From contig CM055274.1 of NCBI GenBank assembly GCA_029237695.1, positions 20,759,505 through 20,823,504 on the forward strand: a DNA stretch of 64,000 nt, written 5' to 3'. Shown in pieces: positions 1 to 13,515 of this stretch (position 1 is its first letter; the number at the start of each line of letters is the position of its first letter). Under the pieces are notes generated by a model. That model was not told the DNA's origin. It saw nothing but the letters and a program-made list of their open reading frames with translations, and ran no database searches. The stretch comes from Conchocele bisecta (lineage: Eukaryota; Mollusca; Bivalvia; Lucinida; Thyasiridae). A program made the position numbers and the translations under genes.

Positions 1-439
1 TGTATGCTCATTTTGTCTTGTTATCAGTAGTTTTCTCCATCATTCGCTGTATAATAACTGTCATATAAATAGGTTAGGCCGACAAAAAAGTTATTGTACA
101 GGCAACAGCACAGTAGACTATTTCACTAACATTGCAAAGTATATGTATTACATTATCACAGCCATTTTGTAATAAATTCAGTATAATACTTTTGCATACT
201 TTCAATCATGAAATATATGCAGTGGCTAATTCTATATGAAATAATGCATTTTGGGAAAAATAAATGATTACTCCCGCAAAGTATACTTTGTTAGATAAGA
301 CTAGTATACTTTGCAATGTTGATGAAATCGGCTACAGAATGTACTTGGTAGCGTAGGACATGTTTTTTTTTAAATATTACCAGTTAATATATACTTCTGC
401 ATGTCAATATGGAATAATTACTCCTTAGCAACTTGATAT

Positions 440-1465
440 GAAGGATATAACAACGAACAGACATTGTTTCATGACGAAAGCGACCGAAATTGAGGCGTTT
501 CGTTACCGCTTTTCGTCCGTCGTTCGTTGTCGTCCGGCGTCGTCGTCGTCCGTCCACACTTTCACACGTCCTCTTCTCCGGAACCGCTGGGCCGATGTTG
601 GTCAAACTTCACACACATGGTACATATGCAGGGGTTACAAATGTGTTAAAATGGATGTCTTCGTCAATCCAAAATGGCCGCCGTCTAAAAATAGCACAGA
701 TTATTAAAACATATTTTTCTAATGAACCGCCAGACGGATTTCGAGCATAAATGACCGGTGTACAATGCTCCTTCAATTTAGGCCCAGGGAGTCAAATAGG
801 GATCAAATTTGATTTTTGACCGAATATGGTCGCATCATATATGAAATCAAAGATATTGACGAGACGGTCGCTCCGGTACATTCTTCATCGAAATCAGATA
901 ATTATTTCATCCAATATGGCAGCCGAAATGTCAAAACGTCATCCTTTTATTTGAGATTTAAAATGTCTTCTTTGCAATAACCGGTTTGCCAATGGTAGTC
1001 AAACTTCACAATTATGGTCCTCTGGTGAAGCCGTGGAATATTTGTTAAAATTTAGGTCGTAGCTAAACGAAGATGGCCGACGACGAAACTTGGCAGAAAT
1101 GATCGATGCACAATGCTTTTTCAAAGTTGTGAATATGGTGACCCCATGGTCAAAGTAAAAAATGGTCGTGACCCGTGGGGTCAAATATGGGTAAAATTTC
1201 ATTGTTGACCCAATATGGTCATGTGATATACCAAATCGAAGGTATTGACGACACGATCAATGCGGTACATTTATTGTCAAAATCAGATGATTACGTCATC
1301 CAAGATGGCCTCTGAATTGTCATGTGATCATCCTTTTATTACAGATATCAGAATTGTTAATTGGAGGTCGTCGCTAATTCAAATACATGTTTTCCTATAT
1401 AATGACTCTCGTTTGCTAAAATTTTCGTTAACTACATATTTGCCTTGGAACCATGGACTTTGAGT
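440..1465. repeat. Diverged copies of the ~430-bp tandem family
   Basis: About two degraded units related to the array at 57.7-59.6 kb. Shared landmarks are ATGGCCGCCGTCTAAAAATA (near 672), an AAACTTGGCAGAAATGATCG block (near 1090) and a GACCGAATATGGTC-type block. Short reading frames here are not conserved between units, so I do not call genes. Confidence 0.7.
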
Positions 1466-2344
1466 AAACGAGTGTCGGCTGTTTATGATCGAATTTCACC
1501 ATCATGTGATGATGCGTGTTGATTATAATATAGGATGAGATAGTATGCATCTCTTAACGGTGAAGGACAGCCATACCGAGATTCACACCAATATCCAGTT
1601 ATATATGAGGCCAAGTGATCTTGGTGTAGAGTACTTGTGTATTCCCGTCTGTACATTACTTTGCTAAAGGTTAAACGGTTGTAGAACTCCATTCACAATC
1701 AATATAATGGAGGATAGAAGGGCATGCGTAATGGTGAGGTCCATCCATATCGGGATTCACACATGGTCTGATACGCTGCGATTTCTCACTCTTATAATTC
1801 GATCTGTGATATATGGTGCCTAGTAATCTTCTTTGGGTAAGGGCACAACATCAGGACATTCTGTTTTCAATGCTGAATGGATATTGCAATTTCGGTGCAA
1901 ACGAGTGGTGACCGCACCCCCTCCCCCACACACGTGTATTTCTTGGTTAAGACTAAAACGGATGTAACACTCCATTTAATCAATTGTTTCTGATATAATT
2001 CATGAAAAGATGTAATGTGATAAAACAATAGGCAGGAAATGTCCAGTTGTGGTCTCAAAAGATCGCGAAGTAGTGTAAGATATATATTTATATAGCGAGA
2101 CAACTCCTACCCTGACGATTTCTCAAGTTTGTCACATTGACACTATGTGCCTGTCATGGGATTACATGTATGTTGATGTTTATTTAGTGACAACTATACA
2201 TACCAGTATTTGCTTGATTGTTATGACATTGCGCAGGTGAGCGATATAGGGTCATCATGGCCCTATTTTTTTAGAACGTCTCGAATAAGTAGCTGAGTGC
2301 CTGAAGCATATCACTAGGTATGGTCAGATTGTCTGCACCACAAT
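1466..2344. other. No gene seen
   Basis: AT-rich sequence without a coding frame I can support. A fragment near 2240-2270 (GGGTCATCATGGCCC) resembles the hairpin that closes the 57.7-59.6 kb array. Confidence 0.5.
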
Positions 2345-2475
2345 ACTTGTTATGCACCATATGCGATAGCAAGCTGCGCATATTGCGTTGCTCATGATGT
2401 TCCGTACGTCCGTCCGTGTACATCTTCGTCGAAAAGTTTGTAAGAGCTTCTCCAACATGCAATAGCTTCGACATT
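2345..2475. repeat. Interspersed repeat, copy 1
   Basis: This stretch matches 6105-6235 in the same orientation. Shared blocks include TTCCGTACGTCCGT, GTCGAAAAGTTTGTAAGAG and TTCTCCAACATG. It is non-coding. Confidence 0.65.
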
Positions 2476-2941
2476 ACGCGAAGGATTGCTTCCATACTTG
2501 GACATTTCAATTACCTGAGCATTTGTCACACACTCGCGCCACCATTAACATGACATTGACCCTTGTCACCTTCGAAATGTCGCTGAAACACTTAGCCATG
2601 TTGTTGTGTGGCTTTGCCTCGTTTCTTTTTCTTTTTTTATGTTCCGTTATGCCAGCTGGCATACCCATGTTTTGCAAACATACTCTCTAGTTAGGCATTG
2701 CCGAACTTGGAAAATGGCGACGAACTTGGCCATGATGATCAACGTGATATCAACATGACAAACTGTCCCCATTATAATGGCAATGGTGCTCCGGAAATTA
2801 TTATAAAGGCAGTGTGGGAATTTAAGGCGGCCGCAATCATTTGCGTAGCGGCTCGACGATTTCTGCCCCTTAAAATGTCACCATGCTCGATGAACTAATC
2901 ATATTCATTTCACTCAGATAAATCATCTACATGTAACTTAA

Positions 2942-2983
2942 TCTGCATTTATCTGGTTAGTTAACTAACCAGATAAATACAGA
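2942..2983. repeat. Short palindrome
   Basis: A 32-bp perfect palindrome at 2947-2978, centred on GTTAGTTAACTAAC, is extended outward with one mismatch. It may be the tip or core of a foldback MITE. Confidence 0.7.
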
Positions 2984-3160
2984 ATAAGATAGATTAATAT
3001 GTATGCGAGTTGAATCCGGTTTTGAGTTGAATGGTGTACATGTATATAGCACGGCATCGCAGTGAATGCTGATCTGTCATGAATTGATGTTTGATGATTG
3101 AGTTGTCATACATGTTCAACGAACGGAGGAAATCAGCAAACCTATCCAGAAAATTATCTC

Positions 3161-3660
3161 NNNNNNNNNNNNNNNNNNNNNNNNNNNNNNNNNNNNNNNN
3201 NNNNNNNNNNNNNNNNNNNNNNNNNNNNNNNNNNNNNNNNNNNNNNNNNNNNNNNNNNNNNNNNNNNNNNNNNNNNNNNNNNNNNNNNNNNNNNNNNNNN
3301 NNNNNNNNNNNNNNNNNNNNNNNNNNNNNNNNNNNNNNNNNNNNNNNNNNNNNNNNNNNNNNNNNNNNNNNNNNNNNNNNNNNNNNNNNNNNNNNNNNNN
3401 NNNNNNNNNNNNNNNNNNNNNNNNNNNNNNNNNNNNNNNNNNNNNNNNNNNNNNNNNNNNNNNNNNNNNNNNNNNNNNNNNNNNNNNNNNNNNNNNNNNN
3501 NNNNNNNNNNNNNNNNNNNNNNNNNNNNNNNNNNNNNNNNNNNNNNNNNNNNNNNNNNNNNNNNNNNNNNNNNNNNNNNNNNNNNNNNNNNNNNNNNNNN
3601 NNNNNNNNNNNNNNNNNNNNNNNNNNNNNNNNNNNNNNNNNNNNNNNNNNNNNNNNNNNN
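3161..3660. other. Assembly gap (500 N)
   Basis: Exactly 500 undetermined bases. The same 15-mer CCAGAAAATTATCTC ends the left contig (3146-3160) and begins the right one (3661-3675), which suggests overlapping contig ends rather than 500 missing bases. Confidence 0.95.
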
Positions 3661-3675
3661 CCAGAAAATTATCTC

Positions 3676-4535
3676 ACGAATTTAACACACTACAAAGTAT
3701 TTGTCTGCATCCCATGCGCTAGTATCACTGCAAATTGTCCGATAGTTGCACTAACGCAATTGGTAAGAACTCGACCACCTTCTGTCGACAACCTTTATGG
3801 CATATGGTTCGCAAACCACAACTGTCATTTGTTTTCATTTTTGTATTTCATCTCGTCATTTTTGCTCCATCTGTACACCTTAAGCCGGTGGCTTGATATT
3901 TGGTATAGCTTCATTATGTCATGTAGATGAGCACAGTGAATTTCAATGTTTTATTAGATCACCGTGTCATGTATCATCTCCCCTTTTGGACTCAAAACGG
4001 TAGGTGGGTCATCCGTGTTATATGAACAAATTTTCTAGTAGTAGTATGCATGTTACTATATTTAACAGCTACGTTTCATGAATTTCAATGTATTATATTT
4101 CAACTTATTTGTACATGTATGTAACCGTTATATTTCATATATTGAATGTGTGATATGTTATTTGCGAGCGGGTACTAGCGTAGAAGTCGGATTATTGCAT
4201 AAAATAGGCATTCACAGTGTAATAACACGGTGTAATAAATATCTTAATACACTAGTGTAATACTATGCAAATGAGGCCGCTACAGAAAACACCTAGGTGC
4301 TCATTACTGCTTCAACACATTGTGATGTGCTTATACAATAAACATAATCTAACATTTGTGATGATTTAAAGTGAGACTTATTAAACTTATTGACTGATAT
4401 CATAAGAAACTCTGCATAGCCATGCAAGATCCTGTATTTATTAAAAACATAATATATAAACTACACTTGTTTGATTGTTTGACACTTCACATGCACATGT
4501 TTGGTTGAATATACATTTAGCCCTCCCCTAAATGC
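3676..4535. other. No gene seen
   Basis: AT-rich non-coding sequence. Phrases around 3870-3990 (GTATAGCTTCATTATG, ATCATCTCCCCTTTT) recur loosely near 18.0-18.4 kb and 29.6 kb, suggesting an old interspersed repeat. Confidence 0.5.
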
Positions 4536-4612
4536 GTTTGTTCATTTAATGGTGTTTAACGGCCTATCAACAGCTGGGCCAACGAGTTCGATCCCGCATT
4601 CAACCTGCTGCA
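4536..4612 (-). repeat. tRNA-derived SINE tail, copy 1
   Basis: Read on the minus strand, a B-box-like GATCGAACTCG is followed by GCTGTTGATAGGCCGTTAAACACC. The same arrangement occurs at 15122-15185 (-), 61351-61440 (+) and 61683-61772 (+), so this is a dispersed SINE-like family. Confidence 0.6.
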
Positions 4613-4624
4613 TTGCGATGACAC

Positions 4625-4726
4625 ACAGTGGGGTCAGCGTGTAAGTGCACACACGAACGAACACGACTGGTTGGTTCCAACCTGTCGTGTTCGTTCGTGT
4701 GTGCACTTACACGCTGACCCCACTGT
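4625..4726. repeat. Perfect 43-bp inverted repeat hairpin
   Basis: The arms 4625-4667 and 4684-4726 are exact reverse complements. The 16-nt spacer itself contains GGTTGG/CCAACC, so nearly the whole 102 nt can fold into one stem. It abuts the SINE tail on its left. A stem this perfect in neutral DNA implies a recent origin or assembly fold-back. Confidence 0.95.
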
Positions 4727-5449
4727 ACTAACATTTATCCCATCGTGATCAGTCAGTTACACGTTTTGACGCAATATTATCTCGTCAAGACGACTTACTA
4801 ACTGATAAAGACGAGATAAAATGTAATACAATTGGTTTCACTTGTGGGCAGTATCACTTTTTGACGATATTTCATTTTATTTGTGTCTTCCAATTTATCT
4901 CATCCCGAGATATTAGTAAATCGTTTTGACACGATAAGTATCTGGTCAAGACGACTAATAATGTGTGTTATGGCTACTTAGCTATCACGTTATCACGTTA
5001 AGTAGATGACAGAAATATGTCGCCATAGACACCGAAGCGTGCTTGCACACGCGGTAATTGTAACGGGTTGCGCGCGTCGTTAACTTCAAAGAAACGTCTA
5101 ATTACAGGTACAGGTATACTGTCGTACTTATAGCAAGCAATTAATTGGTGAAAATCTCGCAATACGCGATTAATTGAGAGAATACAACATTCGCTGCTTT
5201 CATTGTTCGAGAAACCAGGCAAAAGCATAAACATAATGTACACAGAAACGGAATACACGTACGCGTGTAGTATATAGTATATACCCCTCAATTATCGGGC
5301 TGTGGAATGATGCAAACATACTATGTGTACTAGCGTACAGCTAAATGACCCGAGCGTAGAAATTCGTTTATTAATATTTCAGTATGTGAATTGTAACTAT
5401 TGTATTGTTTGTCCCTCCCCTTCAGGTGCTAATGTTTGTTATGATGTAG

Positions 5450-5640
5450 CACCGCCACTAAAGGACTGTCATGTTTTTTCGGTTTGCGCAATCGGTAACG
5501 AGTGCGCTTCTCACCAATGCGACCCCGGGTTCGATCCTCGGCAGGGACAGTTTGTGAGATGGTATGGTGGTCGCCAGATAAGTTGGTTTCCACCGGGTAC
5601 CCGGTTTCATCCCACATTAATCAGTACGCCTTCATCTGTG
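5450..5640 (+). repeat. tRNA-derived SINE
   Basis: An A-box-like segment (GCGCAATCGGTAACGAG) is followed by a B box (GGGTTCGATCC) and a conserved-looking body with CACCGGGTACCCGGTTTCATCCC. That body resembles a core shared by several animal SINEs as I recall. I cannot name the superfamily. Confidence 0.65.
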
Positions 5641-6104
5641 CCAATGAACGCATTTGTATGTATGCCATCACGCTTATTTGTAATCGGTGTAAAATAAAAT
5701 AAAAATCAAACTTGTTAAACGGGTTGTCGAATTGCGATACTGTTAAGGTATTTGGCGGTTTGACACTGAAGCGTGTGTGCATACGTGGTAACAGGATGTG
5801 CCTCTCTTGTGACTAAATTGTTATATTTAGAACAAGAACTCACGCCTCTGGTTCTAAATGTAAACATGCACTTGTCGAGAACAAATAACTATTAAGTTAA
5901 TATATACGCGATTAATTTAGACGCAACAACTAAAATGCTGGCAATGTTTTCATTGGTCGAGAAAGTAGGACAAACTGTAAATATCCTAAATGCAATACCA
6001 CAAGTAACAACAATCTACCGATATTGGAATCGAACTCGCAATTCGGTGTTTCATAGGCGGCATGCACGCCCATTACGCTAGCGGGTCTAGTATCTACATC
6101 TGTA

Positions 6105-6235
6105 TGCACCCTATGAGATAGCAAGGGGGCATGTGCGTTGCTCTTTAGGTTCCGTACGTCCGTAAGTCGAAAAGTTTGTAAGAGTTTCTCCAACATGTAA
6201 TATCTTAGAGTCCAGTATGCTAAGGGGGCATACCA
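6105..6235. repeat. Interspersed repeat, copy 2
   Basis: Matches 2345-2475 in the same orientation, with the shared blocks listed there. Confidence 0.65.
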
Positions 6236-9200
6236 CGTCTCAGCATTTACTATACCACTAATGTGACATATGACACATAACACAAGTTAATCATAATAAC
6301 AACGCGTCATCACAAAGTGACCGACCATGTATTGTATAAGTATCGAGGTGTAGATGGATATTTTTTAAATACATTCCTTAGTTTTGCATGTCTGGTATCC
6401 ATACTGATTTGCACTGGTACTTTTATACCTCATAAGTACATATCATACAACCGATGCAACCAACCATTACTTGCAGATAGTTACAACACATTGGATATGT
6501 GACATTAGCTAATGATTCCAAACTACATGTAAAACATGTTCACAATCAGTTGTTCTAAAGTGTGTTGCTACTGCAAAATAAAATCTGTGCTACAGCAGCT
6601 GTCAGAATCACATTATATTTTTCTTATCATCAGTAGTATCATGACATCCTCTTCCTGGTAGTATATACGTAGTTCTGGAAATAGATAAGAATATGCCAAT
6701 ATACATTACCTGTGGTGTTATGGGCTTGTCAACTATATACTGCAATGAGATTTCCTATTTAGAATTCAAGATGGGTGGTCTATACCGCTACGAGTCAATT
6801 AGATTTATGGTTACATTGTCTGTGTTGTAACAATGTCCGTATTTCATATACATGTACATCAATCAGTGATCAAGTAATATTTCCTAACCAGTTTACGCCG
6901 AGAAACATATACATATGTGTGGCACAGGAAATAGTGTAGGCGTGACATATTATGCAATTGAATGATTCATGTATAAGTAGTTAGCTCACCATTGACTTTT
7001 TACTCATGGTAGTTCTACAATTACATCATCCTAACATGTTATATATGTGGCTTCATTGCTTAGAGAGTCAAGTTGCCATCTTAGACGGATTCATCAAGAA
7101 TGTACAGTTTGAGCTATACTAAATGTATCACTAGAGGTGGACACAACTCGGGCCTATTGTAGATTCATTTTATAGAATTACATAAATATAATAGACGACA
7201 TGGGAGCAATATCTATCAAAAATCCATCTAGCATTACGGTCAGCCAGGAATGAGTTGATGAACAATTGACTGCCAATTAAGTAAGAACAACAGGTAACAC
7301 ATCTTCTTTTATTAACGTACGGGGACTCATGTAGTAACCTTATAACTCATAATATCGTAAGACTAGTATTAATATGTATGCCTTTAAATATGGAATGCCA
7401 TGATTCTGGAGTCGAGATTGAGAAATCAATGAACAGCAATGACTACGATTGGATAAACAATATGTACTGTCTTTAACTAGTCCTAATAGTCATAATAATA
7501 GAGCACTGTCTGGTTTTGCAGACAGTTGATAATGGTTGGAAATAAGGACTTTGCGTGTTTTATGGGTGCATGCGAAACAACAATTGGACTGTGACGTCAC
7601 TGACGTCAAGGGGATAGAGAGTTATCGTTAGGTTAGCAACGTCGCCATTTTTACGGGGAAAGTTATAGTAACGTTATCAGCACGCTTCCACAAATAAATA
7701 CTTATTTTAGCAACACATAATCGGTGTTGTGTTTTATCGAGTTTCCCCATCGACTATAGAACATCTCCACGCCATCAATGGTCATCCTCGATTGTTTATA
7801 CATGGAAGTCCACCATCATCATATACATGACAATAAAATTAAACGAACATAATTAATTCCTGTCTTTCCCCATCTTCTATCTTTAGACCAGCCACATAAA
7901 TTGATTTTCCGTCCCTGGGATATACCGTATTGAAGTTCATTCAGAGATTGTATTGGATTTAAAACTAACGATGATATACAGCCAAGAAACATATTCGCAA
8001 GTTTATAAATTAATTGTGAGAGAATATATGTGTTGTGTAATTGTAACTTATAATACCCCATATATAATACATGTAGGACTTTACAAAACAGCGGTCACCG
8101 TGGATCACAATGCATTGATAACCTCCAAGTTATCAAAATATTTTTACAGCGAATGTGGACTGCTAAAATGTGTGAAATACTCATAATTTGGTACTCTAAG
8201 CCTATATGCCATATTGGATATGTTGTGTTCTTTGCAAGATCGATGATGGTGGCCATCTTGGATTTCCAAACCCCAATAACATCCAACCTAACAATCAGCC
8301 ATTCCAATAGGTGTGGTTTGCTAAAATTAGCGAAAATATCGCACCAATTCTACATTTAGCTTAATTTTCCCCACATAAATATTGTGTTTTATATATCCAA
8401 GATGTTGGGCGGCGGCCATCTTGGATTTAGCTATTTTTTGCCTAAAAATTTTCAGGTTGACAAATCATCAATAAAAGAAAGGTAGGAACAATACGGTCAC
8501 GCAGTCCTCAGAAAATACCCTACTATGCGAGTGTGTGTTCATGGATCCTACGATGGCGCAGGATGTATATATTACTTTGCGATTTATCGCTTGAAATGCA
8601 GGGGCAATGTAATACCTATAGTGTATTCTGATTTGTGAATTGAGAAACTAGCGTATTAATATAGAAGCTGTACGGTTGTCACTATAAAGTATGCACTGTG
8701 ACTAAGGACGAACTATATAGAATATGATCGTTGACCAAATGTAGTAGAATCATACATGTGACTGAATATCTATATAAAGCATATCTGACCCTGTTCTTCA
8801 TCAAGTATATTATACAGAGCATTGAGTTGCCATCTCCGCTATTTTAGTTTGTACCTGCTATCGGACTGTTTCACCACTTGGAGCGTTTGACACGCACAGC
8901 CAATAATATGGCAGCAAATCTACTGTCTGTTCCACGAAATGCTGCCCAAGATTTATTGCTATAAAAACACTATAAGTTGCTTATTTTTTATATAAAGCAA
9001 TGTAAAACTGTTTTTTTGAAATGAGCCTACTTTTTTTTTATTTCAAGAAAATCCATCTAATAACAAAGTTATTTCGAATAAACAGTCATGGATGGGATTA
9101 TAAATTAATTTCATCGAATTTTAGTTGTTGACAATAAAATGAGAAACTACTATTGCAATAAACACTTCCGGTAAACAACAACAACAACTATTATTGCGAA

Positions 9201-11880
9201 CTGAACACTAATTCTTAAGAAATTTGTTTATTAACAGCATTTTCTGGCATATAACTTAAACTGTTTGCATTAAAATATATCAATTAATCATTTATTATTC
9301 ATATATTTAGCGAATATCATTCATCCATACTGAGGTTCCAAGTCGGTCTTATGCTACTGCTAATACGTCCTAAGGTATTGTAAATTGTGAATGCTAACTA
9401 ACTTGATGTGATGACCGTCATTAACCAATCAGCGTTTAGTAAACCAAGTTGTCCGCCGGAAATTCGTCCGGCAAAGAAACTGGCTCACAGGAAGTGACTG
9501 TATACTTCCGCCGGAAATGAAATATATATGGTGTTCCCAAGGCATACCATTAGAGAAGGTATATTTACACCGGTGTAGATGTGTGAGGATATGTGCAATT
9601 AATTGTTCGTGATAGGAACAGCGTGCAAACCTCAGCCTGGCATTGTCAATAGATATGAAAGATGTAGCAGATGATGATGACATCATGTTGTATTTTGACC
9701 AAATTCTCGGCATTTTCTTCTGGAATTCTTGTACGAACACCGAGAAATGAAGGCTCGATTCCTTTATGTTTCAACCTGGCAAGATTTGCTGTCATAAATA
9801 CAAGGTTAGTGTCTTTTTCTTATGATGAAATCCAGCAAGCAGTTCAATGTTAGAAAAATGTTGAAAATCGTATCGCACGTGACATTTTAACATTGCAACC
9901 CTGCATTCAATTCTTCATTTAGGGCTATTACTTCATTATACGACCGAATTTTAAAAAAATGAAAAGATGGCTCATCGCTAAATTTTGCTGAAAAATGATT
10001 TAAAAAGTTGGGCAGGTTAACGTGAAATAGACAGTAATCAAATTTATGGGACGACAACGTCCTATAAATATTATTTCAACAGACCACACAAAACGCTAGA
10101 TATCTGAGATTTTCTACCATCACTCACAAAATATGCAATGCACAGTTATTCAGTTTGTAACATGTCACACTGATGCGCTGTCTATTATTAGAAATACATC
10201 TGACACAGGTAATTTACTCGCATAGTTAGCAAGCAGGCAGTAGTGACCATACACTGAAATCGATGCAGTATGTATGGTAATACAGGTATATATCTACAAC
10301 AATGTGTATTGTTCTTACTGTTACACAGTCTTTACTGAATTCTCAAACATTTTAACAAAGGGTCAACAAACAAATATCAGACTTTGTATATGAAGTTAAT
10401 GAAAACAAGGCATAGCACGCTGTAGTCTGATGTATCGCCATCATGTTGCACCAAACTTTGTTAATGTGTTTGTCATAATGTTTGTGGCATGTGTCAAACG
10501 CAATAAGAGGTAAAACTGGCAGACGGCTTGTACACACTAATATGGCCAACATGGCAACTCCATGCTCTGTGTTTAAAGAAAGTGTTCACGTGTATGTTAT
10601 ACATATATCCCATCACATTAATTTTACGAAGCAATTATGCATGAATCATTGGATGCTCAGGGGCCCCACGGGTCCTTAATGATGTTCTTGTTAAGCCATC
10701 TGCTCCAGAGTACACAGGCAACTGGAACCAAGTTAAACCTATTTGGTCATCGAATGCTGAATATGGGAACACATATTTCTCGGATGTAATTTGAAATTCA
10801 AATTGGCTTTCATAACACACTATTATTCACCAATCGTGCTTTCAGTATTCTTACCGTAATCTTTACACGCCATGTGTAGGTGCAACAAAATCGAAACTGT
10901 AGGTTTCCTGAATGGCGAGAAGCATCCAATATCAGTATTAATATCCTGACCGACATATGAGCAAAAGCAATGAGCAAAAGAAATTGTTCATGGCGGCCAT
11001 TTTGAAACAATAATGCATTACCACCGCAAAATTCAGACTATCACATGTGAGAATTATGATGGTAATAGAGGATGCAACAGCCTGCAGTCTTCAAAAATGA
11101 CCCGCTCCGATAGTAAGTGGTGCTATCGGCCAGCGCCAGGACTATTATGCTTATCATAGTACCAGATATACACGTACCAGATATACCAAATATGTACATG
11201 AGGGCCAAACCAGGAATATCGGGATGCCAGTAAGATGAAACCCATCATTGAATTATCATTTGCATACTCCTAACGTGCCACGTGTGTGGCTGTGACTGGA
11301 GAAATGGTTCTTATGCGATCATTTATTTCCAGTTTATTGTTTGATCACTCCTGTATCTGGATAATTTATATTGTTTGTTAGAATCATGATGGTTGATTCA
11401 CCGTCGAATTGAGAAGATGGCAGATCTGGATAGACACTGGTCGCACAATAAGGCCCCTTTCCCCAGTCACATCCGCATGTGTACATGTGTACCATGGCAT
11501 GTACTAAAAAAGTGCTCCAAGATCAAGAAATGGGATCACAAAAAGTAAATTTGAATGTCAAGTTGAGTATAAGATAAATGAATTTAAAGTAAAGCAGAAA
11601 TAGCAAAACAAGCAAATACATCTGTATAAGGTTAACAATCTAGTACCTACAGCCACAGATGGAACACTTGGAACATGGCTCATTCAGAATGTTAAACCAC
11701 ACTGGAAGTATCTATATTATATATGATAATGAGTAGTACTATAGTCTGGAGGAATTATTGGAAATGATGGAAATGTAGTATAATTATTTTTGATGATTTG
11801 TTAAAGTTGATATGGTTTCAAGATGACAATTGTCAGAGGCAGGAGGGTGTGTAAAATTCATCCGGTGGCATTTTTTAAAA
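6236..11880. other. Long stretch without a supportable gene
   Basis: AT-rich intergenic or intronic DNA. Short reading frames look random, with no motif and no splice-flanked conserved exon. Phrases such as GGCGGCCATCTTGG (8410-8430, 10990) recall the tandem family but no complete unit is visible. Confidence 0.5.
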
Positions 11881-12082
11881 TCCGAGATGGCCACCGGAAC
11901 CCATCATAATCAATTAATATCACTATAACTTCCGAAGTAATGAAATTATAACAACACATATGGGCTCTATACCCATATGTTCAACCGTAAGGAATACAAT
12001 GGCATATATATTGATACAATCTGAGTACTGTGTTATGGTGAAAATCCAAGATGGCCACCGGAATCCATCAATATCATTAATG
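11881..12082. repeat. Tandem pair of ~165-bp units; second split by a transposon
   Basis: Unit 1 starts near 11881 with GATGGCCACCGGAACCCATC and runs into ATTAATATCACTATAACTTCC. Unit 2 starts near 12048 with GATGGCCACCGGAATCCATC, is interrupted at 12083 and resumes at 13356 with TATCACTATAACTTCC. Unit 1 is therefore an empty-site reference for the insertion. Confidence 0.8.
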
Positions 12083-13355
12083 CGAGGGTGAGTCAATAAG
12101 TAGTGTCACTTGACCATTATCTTTCAAAGAAATCATACAACTTAAATAAAAGTTGGCATTTGCATTCATGGACGTCATTCGCATTAACGTAGCGTTCTTG
12201 GCGTCGATACAGTATTTGACGTCATAATGACGTCATCAAATCGCCAAGAAATCGACCAAACTACGTCGCATTGAAGAAGACACATTCATGTCATTCATCG
12301 AGGTCAATGAATAAGCCAAAATATGTAGTTATCGAACGGATTTAACAAGCCAGTCTAAGGAATGAATATGATGATTTGAACCCCCATTGATGAGAACAAA
12401 TCTGGCCGAAACAGGAAAAATATAAACTTCTGACACGATTTTCGCACGACTTCAGTTGTGTTATTATAGTAAATTGGTGTCAAAATGGTAAAATAATCGA
12501 CAAAGAGTATGACGAAACATTTTATCCCAATCTGTAAACCATAAACTGTCCAGAAACACCCTAAAATAACTGGACCTGGGATCCATAATTTTGCAAAATG
12601 ACGTGAAATGCCACCACGCGCGACTTGTGACGTCATTGCTGCGCATGCGGTATTATGACGTTCTACCATATCCAGCCTATTCGTCCGACAAAAACTACAC
12701 AACATAGTTATATTCCATTATTTTAACAATGCACTACAACGTATCCATTACAATAACTTAGATGACATCCAGTCACACTTGACAGCGTGTGTAGAATGTA
12801 TCAGCACCGGTTGCTTAGCAACGGATATTACAACACGGTGACAACTCATGGGGTCTATGACCGAATATTCCAGTTGTATGTATGTAACTGATAATGTGTA
12901 TAACATCATCGATATTTTAAAAAATAAAAAAGCTTACCTTCTACAATGTATGTATTTTTTGGAGTGTAAGTGTAAGCTGACCATTTTTACGCCTTATCTT
13001 ATTACGTGTAATGGGTTATGTAAAATTGTACTCTGTATTTCTGGTTGCATGTTACGCTATTATAAGGGCATAACATAAAACTAACACAATCATGAGATGT
13101 ACTTAATTGCATCACTACATCATGCATATCTTTGCTATATATCAATGTAGTAAAGGACAGTGTAATGTAGCATATTAATCAAAGATATACCGAACATATA
13201 TAATTTTACATGTAGCAAAATAGTTTGCCCCCCCCCCCCCCTCCCCCCAAATAATTGAAATGCTCCTACGCCTATGAATATAAAACGATAAGTGTCGTTT
13301 TAGACATAATGATGAAGTTATGTATCATGTGACACTACTTATTGACCCACCCTCG
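12083..13355. mobile_element. Mariner-like element, apparently without transposase
   Basis: The 27-bp terminal repeats (12083-12109 and 13329-13355) begin CGAGGGTG and contain GTCAATAAGTAGTGTCAC; they match in inverted orientation with one mismatch. The form resembles mariner termini, and 1.27 kb is a typical mariner length. The interior shows no transposase frame that I can recognise and holds a poly-C tract near 13229-13248. The right flank has a TA consistent with a TA target duplication, while the left copy appears mutated. A non-autonomous or heavily decayed copy is likely. Confidence 0.75.
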
Positions 13356-13407
13356 TATCACTATAACTTCCAAAGTATTGGCGCTATGACTATAGAATAT
13401 AGAGAAT

Positions 13408-13515
13408 AGTGAATGGGAAAAAATATCTGGCGAGGCTTAGGAAACTGGATGGGCAAGGCTCTACCGAGCCAATCTTGTTTCCGTGCCGAGCCAGATACTT
13501 GTTTCCCATTCACTG
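13408..13515. repeat. Imperfect foldback repeat
   Basis: AGTGAATGGGAAA and TATCTGGC at the left are mirrored by GCCAGATA and TTTCCCATTCACT at the right, giving a ~108-bp stem-loop typical of a small palindromic MITE. Confidence 0.7.

Noticed and set aside
3091..3930. Long reading frames across the N gap
   Set aside because: They exist only because undetermined bases were translated as open sequence.
12355..12705. Mariner transposase on the minus strand
   Set aside because: No DDD/DDE-type spacing or helix-turn-helix motif; the frame looks random.
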